Assembly: GCF_014172375.1 (NCBI RefSeq)
Contig: NZ_WNXD01000002.1
Span: 1,054,001-1,118,000, forward strand
DNA length: 64,000 nt
Reading direction: 5' to 3'
Source of the DNA: Pedobacter planticolens
GTDB lineage: Bacteria; Bacteroidota; Bacteroidia; Sphingobacteriales; Sphingobacteriaceae
Position numbers and translations under genes: made by a program. The notes beneath the pieces were generated by a model, which was given only the letters and a program-made list of their open reading frames with translations, did not search any database and was not told where the DNA came from. This document shows, one piece after another, positions 59,354 through 64,000 of the stretch (position 1 is its first letter; the number at the start of each line of letters is the position of its first letter).

Positions 59354-61174
59354 ATGAAATTACCATCTTTACAAACGCTCTGGCAAGGAACTAACCGAGT
59401 TTCTAAACGATTTCCATTTCAGTTTTTAATAGCAATTATCTCTATTGGAATCTGGTGGCGCTTAATTGATATAAGCTACAACGACCAGGTTTATACACAT
59501 AACTTAATTACAGGCTTAGCAGTTTGTAATATAGCTTTAACACTTTTACTGGCCACAGATTTATTTTGTGAAAGTCATCATTATTCAAATCTCAAAAAGT
59601 GGATATTAAGAATTATTGTGCTTGCAATTTCGACAGGTTTGTATCTCTTGCTTAATCCTTGGGCATATTTGGTAGATGTTTATAGGATATTTCTCTTAGC
59701 TTTTGCCTTTCATTTGTTAGTTGCCTTTGCACCTTTTATTGGCAAATCAAATCTTAATGGTTTTTGGCAGTATAATAAAACACTTTTCCTTCGATTTCTA
59801 ACATCTGCATTTTATGCTGCTGTTTTATATGCAGGTTTGTCTGTCGCTCTGTTAGCAATTGATGGATTGTTTGATGTAAATATTACATATAGAATTTATA
59901 TGAAACTCCTGGCCTTGGTAAGTGCAGGAGTTACTACCATTTTCTTTTTGGCAGGAGTGCCTGATAATTTCGAAGCACTAAATGAAGAACAATCTTATCC
60001 AAAGGGATTAAAGATTTTTACTCAATATGTGCTTATTCCTTTAATGACGATCTATTTAGGCATCCTTTTAGTTTATGAGGTAAAGATTATTTTTCAGTGG
60101 ACTTTACCCAAAGGTCTAGTTTCTACTTTAATTTTGGGTTATGCAGTATTCGGAATTTTATCGTTGCTTTTAATTTACCCAATAAAAGATAAAGAAGGTA
60201 ACGGTTGGATGCGACTTTTCTCTAGGTTCTTTTACCTAATGATGATCCCACTAATTGTTCTTCTATTGCTTGCAATTGGTAAAAGAGTTTTTAGCTATGG
60301 CGTAACGGAATCCAGATATATTTTAATTGTTTTAGGAGTATGGCTCACAGCAATTACCATTTATTTTTTAATCAGTAAAAAACAGAATATCAAAATTATT
60401 CCCATTAGCCTTTGTGTTTTGGCATTATTGGCAACGTATGGACCACAAAGTGCGTTTTCAGTTTCAAGATATTCTCAAGTTTCGAGGTTAAAAATGCTAA
60501 TAGCAAGCAAAAATAAACAGGAAATCATAGAACGATCTGAAGTAGTAGAATATTTAGTAGATAGACATGGATTAACTTCATTACAAAGTTTTACAAATGC
60601 AGATTTAGAAACTATAGAAGCGAAAATTAATGCTAACGCAAAATCAAAAAAATCTTATGATTATGAAATAAAAAGCCAAAAAGTTGATACTGCTTTTAGT
60701 ATATTAAAAATTAAAGATTCAAGGCATGAAGACTATAATGAACAAGTAAACTTTATTAATAAAGATAAAGGTGTTATCTCAGTAACAGGTTATGATGCAG
60801 TTTTTTCGTTTAATGAGTATTCAGGTTCTGCAAGAATGTTTGATGGAACTACCTTTAAATTAGATCAAAATTCAGAAAAGGAAGGGAGTAAAAACAAGTT
60901 TAGATTAACGGTAAGTATTGGTAATGAAAATTCATTCGATTTTAATTTAAAAAGCTTGGCAAAAGAGGCTTACAATGAATACAAAACACATAAACTTATA
61001 AAAGAGAATTATCGTAGTTATGAATATCCTTCAGAAAAAATGCAATTCATTCATCAAACACAACGATATACCATAAAACTAGTAGTTACTACTATGAATG
61101 GCAACTATGATAGCGATAAGAAGGATTTTGACTGGTTTGATTTTCAGGGGTTTATCCTGGTAAAAAAGAATTAG
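59354..61174 (+). CDS. DUF4153 domain membrane protein
   Basis: The 606-residue protein has about 10 transmembrane segments in its first 380 residues and a soluble C-terminal region of about 220 residues. The DUF4153 start (RFPFQFLIAIISIGIWWRL; NPWAYLVDVYRIFLLAFAFHLLVAFAPFIG) is recognisable. Function unknown; widespread in Bacteroidota and Firmicutes. Monocistronic; promoter not clear. Confidence 0.9.
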   Translation: MKLPSLQTLWQGTNRVSKRFPFQFLIAIISIGIWWRLIDISYNDQVYTHNLITGLAVCNIALTLLLATDLFCESHHYSNLKKWILRIIVLAISTGLYLLLNPWAYLVDVYRIFLLAFAFHLLVAFAPFIGKSNLNGFWQYNKTLFLRFLTSAFYAAVLYAGLSVALLAIDGLFDVNITYRIYMKLLALVSAGVTTIFFLAGVPDNFEALNEEQSYPKGLKIFTQYVLIPLMTIYLGILLVYEVKIIFQWTLPKGLVSTLILGYAVFGILSLLLIYPIKDKEGNGWMRLFSRFFYLMMIPLIVLLLLAIGKRVFSYGVTESRYILIVLGVWLTAITIYFLISKKQNIKIIPISLCVLALLATYGPQSAFSVSRYSQVSRLKMLIASKNKQEIIERSEVVEYLVDRHGLTSLQSFTNADLETIEAKINANAKSKKSYDYEIKSQKVDTAFSILKIKDSRHEDYNEQVNFINKDKGVISVTGYDAVFSFNEYSGSARMFDGTTFKLDQNSEKEGSKNKFRLTVSIGNENSFDFNLKSLAKEAYNEYKTHKLIKENYRSYEYPSEKMQFIHQTQRYTIKLVVTTMNGNYDSDKKDFDWFDFQGFILVKKN

Positions 61175-61225
61175 AAAAAAGTAAACAGATGGAATAATGA
61201 ATTATCTTAAATCTGTGTTTAACTG

Positions 61226-61254
61226 TTTGCATCTGTGGCTGATATTTACATTTG
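61226..61254 (+). promoter_or_regulatory. Promoter of the Pif1-like helicase gene
   Basis: A TTTG -33 box (61226-61229) and TACATTTG -7 element (61247-61254), 17 nt apart, the best complete promoter in the window; spacing is close to the 19-21 described for Bacteroides. Leader about 40 nt. Confidence 0.65.
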
Positions 61255-61299
61255 CAAAACGAAAAATGTATATTGAGCGACCTGTGATTTATTAATAAA

Positions 61300-63600
61300 A
61301 TGCTACAACCCATAGAAGAATTAGAACCCGCCCACCTTGCTGCTAAATTTATTAATTTAACATCGAGACATATTTTTTTAACGGGTAAAGCCGGTACAGG
61401 TAAAACCACATTTCTTAGAAATCTAATTTCCTTAACCCATAAAAAAGCTGTAATTGTTGCCCCAACAGGTATAGCAGCTATCAACGCGGCTGGTGTAACT
61501 ATTCATTCGCTTTTTCAATTGCCGTTTGGCACTTTTTTGCCAAAGGTTGTGCCGACTACAACTGTTACAGAATATCAACATTACCATACGCCGAAATCTA
61601 TTGTGAAGCATTTGAATATGAATGCAACTAAGCGTCGTATTCTGTTGGATTTAGAATTACTAATTATTGATGAAGTAAGTATGCTGCGGGCGGATTTGCT
61701 GGATGCAATTGATATGGTTTTACGCTATATCCGTAAAAATAATTCGGCAAGTTTTGGCGGCGTGCAAGTGCTGTTTATTGGTGATTTGCATCAGCTACCG
61801 CCAGTGGTTAAGAATAACGAATGGGGTTTGTTGAGTGCCTTTTATAAGAGTGCTTTTTTCTTTGACGCGTTGGTGTTGGAAAAAAATCCGCCAGTTTATA
61901 TAGAGTTAGAGAAAATTTATCGCCAAGCAGATGAAACATTTATTCATTTATTAAATAATCTGCGCAATAATCAGGTTACTGAGCAAGACATCGCTCTGCT
62001 AAAAACCTATTACAAAGAAAATTATCAGCCGGTGCTGACTGATAATTATATCACTTTAACTACGCACAATAGCAAAGCTGATACATTAAATAAAAACAGC
62101 TTAACTAAGTTGGATAGTAAGTCGTTTTTGTACCACGCTACTATTGAAAAAGAATTTAGTGAGAGTGCTTATCCCGCCGAAAAAACTTTAGAACTAAAAA
62201 TTGGTGCGCAAGTGATGTTTATTAAAAATGATCCAACTGGCGAACAACGATTTTTTAATGGAAAAATAGCTGTGGTTACTAAATTAAGTAATGATAGTAT
62301 TGAAGTACAAGTTGATGGTTCGAAACAAAACTTAGTAGTTGAAAAATATACTTGGAAAAACATTAAATACAACACCAATAAAACAACGAATGAAATTGAG
62401 GAAGAAATTGCAGGAACTTTTACGCAGTTTCCATTAAAATTAGCTTGGGCTATTACAGTTCATAAAAGTCAGGGTTTAACTTTTGATAAGGCAATTATTG
62501 ATATTGGCGATGCCTTTGCACCAGGACAAATTTATGTGGCGCTCTCGCGTTTACGCTCTATGGATGGTTTGGTGCTTACTTCGTTAATTTCAGGCAAGGG
62601 AATTAGGCAAGACCAAAATGTAACTTTTTTTGCTAGAACAAAAGAACAGCAGGAAGATTTGATCGTTCAAATTAAAAAGGAAAGCGATGCGTTTTTAAGG
62701 CATTCGTTGCTGCAAAGTTTCAATTTTACAGTATTGGATAATTATGTTTTTGAACATGTTTTTAGTTATACAAAAGATGAAAAAAGATCCACAAAGCAAA
62801 CGCATTTAGCTTGGGCGGTAAAACTGCAACAAGATTTAATGGCGTTAAAAGTAAATGCCGATAAATTTTTAAAACAGATAGAGCGTTTGTTTATCATCGG
62901 CAACGCCGAAAGTTTAAACTTACTTTTAGAAAGAACAGAAGCGGCGGTTAACTATTTTAATCCGCAATTAGCACAAATGAGTGATTCTATTTTTGAGTTA
63001 ATAGAAGTTGTTAAAACTGAAAAGCAGACCAAAGAATATTTAGCGGAATTGTTAGCCATGGAAGCTATGTTTTATGAGCAATTTAAAAGAATTCTTAAAG
63101 CAAAATCGATGCTGGCTGCAGCAAATAAAGGTGTCGAATTAACTAAGGAAGAGGTTTTGGCTTTGTACACAAGTGCAAAAAGAGAAGAACAGGTTAAAAC
63201 GGCGTATACTTTGCCAAATAAAAAGGAATTTAATCCGACTGAAGAAGATGAATACGGTAAGCCAAGGGCGATAAGAAAACCCAAAACACCAGCTGCACCT
63301 AAAGAAGATACAAAAGAAATTACGTTGGCATTATTTAAAGAAGGTAAAACATTAGCAGAAATAGCAACAGAACGTAAAATGACACAAAGTACAATTGAAG
63401 GGCATTTAGCGCATTTTGTTGCAAAGCAAGAAGTAAAAGCAAACGAGCTTATTTCTGAAAAGAAATTGACAGAAATTATGGGTGCTATAGTTAAACTGAA
63501 ATCAATTAGAATGAATGATATTCGTGAGCATTTAGGTAAATCTTATGCTTTTGGAGAAATAAAAATTGCGATAGCTGCTTATTTAGCGGAGGGGAATTAA
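61300..63600 (+). CDS. Pif1-like DNA helicase with C-terminal HTH domain
   Basis: The 766-residue superfamily 1B helicase has Walker A LTGKAGTGKTTFL (29-36 core), Walker B LLIIDEVSML, LFIGDLHQLPPVV, and the late motifs (AWAITVHKSQGLTFDKAIID; GQIYVALSRLRSMDGLVL). The final 150 residues carry a helix-turn-helix domain (ETLALFKEGKTLAEIATERKMTQSTIEGHLAHFV-type), which matches the HTH_40 domain found at the ends of RecQ- and Pif1-like proteins in Bacteroidota. Unwinds DNA, perhaps G-quadruplex or recombination structures. The end overlaps the convergent gene by 18 nt. Confidence 0.94.
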   Translation: MLQPIEELEPAHLAAKFINLTSRHIFLTGKAGTGKTTFLRNLISLTHKKAVIVAPTGIAAINAAGVTIHSLFQLPFGTFLPKVVPTTTVTEYQHYHTPKSIVKHLNMNATKRRILLDLELLIIDEVSMLRADLLDAIDMVLRYIRKNNSASFGGVQVLFIGDLHQLPPVVKNNEWGLLSAFYKSAFFFDALVLEKNPPVYIELEKIYRQADETFIHLLNNLRNNQVTEQDIALLKTYYKENYQPVLTDNYITLTTHNSKADTLNKNSLTKLDSKSFLYHATIEKEFSESAYPAEKTLELKIGAQVMFIKNDPTGEQRFFNGKIAVVTKLSNDSIEVQVDGSKQNLVVEKYTWKNIKYNTNKTTNEIEEEIAGTFTQFPLKLAWAITVHKSQGLTFDKAIIDIGDAFAPGQIYVALSRLRSMDGLVLTSLISGKGIRQDQNVTFFARTKEQQEDLIVQIKKESDAFLRHSLLQSFNFTVLDNYVFEHVFSYTKDEKRSTKQTHLAWAVKLQQDLMALKVNADKFLKQIERLFIIGNAESLNLLLERTEAAVNYFNPQLAQMSDSIFELIEVVKTEKQTKEYLAELLAMEAMFYEQFKRILKAKSMLAAANKGVELTKEEVLALYTSAKREEQVKTAYTLPNKKEFNPTEEDEYGKPRAIRKPKTPAAPKEDTKEITLALFKEGKTLAEIATERKMTQSTIEGHLAHFVAKQEVKANELISEKKLTEIMGAIVKLKSIRMNDIREHLGKSYAFGEIKIAIAAYLAEGN

Positions 63601-64000
63601 AAAACTATGCTCATTAATTGTTGCTTTTGTTGGCACATATATAGCGTATAAAAACATAACTATAAAGCATAATGCCATATTAATAATGAATAATTTCCAT
63701 ACTAATTTTATAGTTTTTTCTTCTAATTTAAAAAGATAATTATCTTCTTCTTTCCCATGTTTAGTAATTTTAAAGGCAGAGAATAATATTAGATATACTA
63801 CCGCCATATAAATAGCTAAACAAATCCATATCAAACCCTTATTTATTCCTAAATGATTAAAAAATGGTGATCCTATCACCAAGCTGATTGCACAATTTAT
63901 TGTAGTAATAAAAAGGAATAAAGTAAGACCAATTATCGAAGAAACTAAAATGGGTGTTGCACTGCTATAACCACCATCCTTTTTAAGAAAATAATTAAAA
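63583..64000 (-). CDS. Membrane protein, 5' end outside the window
   Basis: The open frame continues to the right edge, so the first residues are missing; a GTG at 63882 is internal. The visible 138 residues have four hydrophobic segments and no recognised motif. The N-terminal visible part reads KKDGGYSSATPILVSSIIGLTLFLFITTINCAISLVIG. It resembles small polytopic membrane proteins of unknown function. Ends inside the helicase gene by 18 nt. Confidence 0.7.
   Translation of the reverse strand, partial: FNYFLKKDGGYSSATPILVSSIIGLTLFLFITTINCAISLVIGSPFFNHLGINKGLIWICLAIYMAVVYLILFSAFKITKHGKEEDNYLFKLEEKTIKLVWKLFIINMALCFIVMFLYAIYVPTKATINEHSFLIPLR

Noticed and set aside
1..64000. CRISPR arrays, tRNA or rRNA genes, intact insertion sequences
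   Set aside because: None seen on either strand; repeats found are tandem or palindromic and not spacer-separated.

Overview
The window reads as ordinary chromosome of a low-GC Bacteroidota, most likely Pedobacter or a close Sphingobacteriaceae relative. The grounds are the families present (SusC/TonB-type outer-membrane receptors, a GLPGLI protein paired with a beta-barrel protein, DUF5687 ABC permease, DUF2911, DUF4197, DUF3127, CarboxypepD_reg domains), recurrent TAnnTTTG promoter elements, the lack of clear Shine-Dalgarno sequences, and several intergenic palindromic repeat families. No rRNA, tRNA, CRISPR array or intact insertion sequence was seen.

Layout. 1-8.7 kb: the 3' part of a DUF885 peptidase, hisS, a methyltransferase, a single-domain response regulator, an OsmC protein, an alpha/beta hydrolase, a DnaJ-KTSC fusion and a DUF2911 protein. 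8.7-13 kb: a tight operon of PIG-L deacetylase, an unannotated 43-residue membrane peptide and a sodium/solute symporter. 13-18 kb: a lipoprotein, a 140-bp palindromic element, a large beta-barrel receptor, then 1.3 kb of nearly gene-free DNA with two tandem repeats (63-bp and 42-bp periods) and an orphan copy of the receptor's last 15 codons. 18-22.4 kb: an accessory-looking block with a Crp/Fnr regulator, a lipoprotein with a papain-like C-terminal domain, a membrane protein and an FAD oxidase. 22.4-33.4 kb: crcB, hutU, a small His/Cys-rich exported protein with a TonB receptor, a GntR(YtrA)-ABC operon, hutH and a Gfo/Idh/MocA oxidoreductase. 33.5-41 kb: an OmpA lipoprotein, a rarA-DUF5687-ABC operon, a 2OG-Fe(II) dioxygenase and a DEAD-box helicase. 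42-46 kb: a von Willebrand A protein divergent from an ECF sigma and its membrane anti-sigma, both of which carry pieces of a SusC N-terminus. 46.5-50.6 kb: phosphate transport (PiT, DUF47) behind a Pho-box-like repeat, a PhoR-like kinase, an HD hydrolase and a small XRE regulator. 50.7-64 kb: an RNA methyltransferase, DUF3127, a complete two-component system, GLPGLI plus beta-barrel, DUF4153, a Pif1-like helicase and a truncated membrane protein.

How it fits together. Histidine degradation (hutH, hutU), phosphate uptake and envelope signalling are the recognisable pathways. The two most promising candidates for something undescribed are (i) the vWA / ECF sigma / TonB-like anti-sigma locus at 42.0-45.9 kb, where SusC-type TonB-box segments have been moved onto non-barrel proteins, and (ii) the Crp/Fnr - papain-like lipoprotein - membrane protein cassette at 18.2-20.9 kb, with an FNR-type palindrome placed where an activator would sit. 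Promoter elements at several genes lie only four bases from the ATG, which implies leaderless mRNAs and corrects several start codons.
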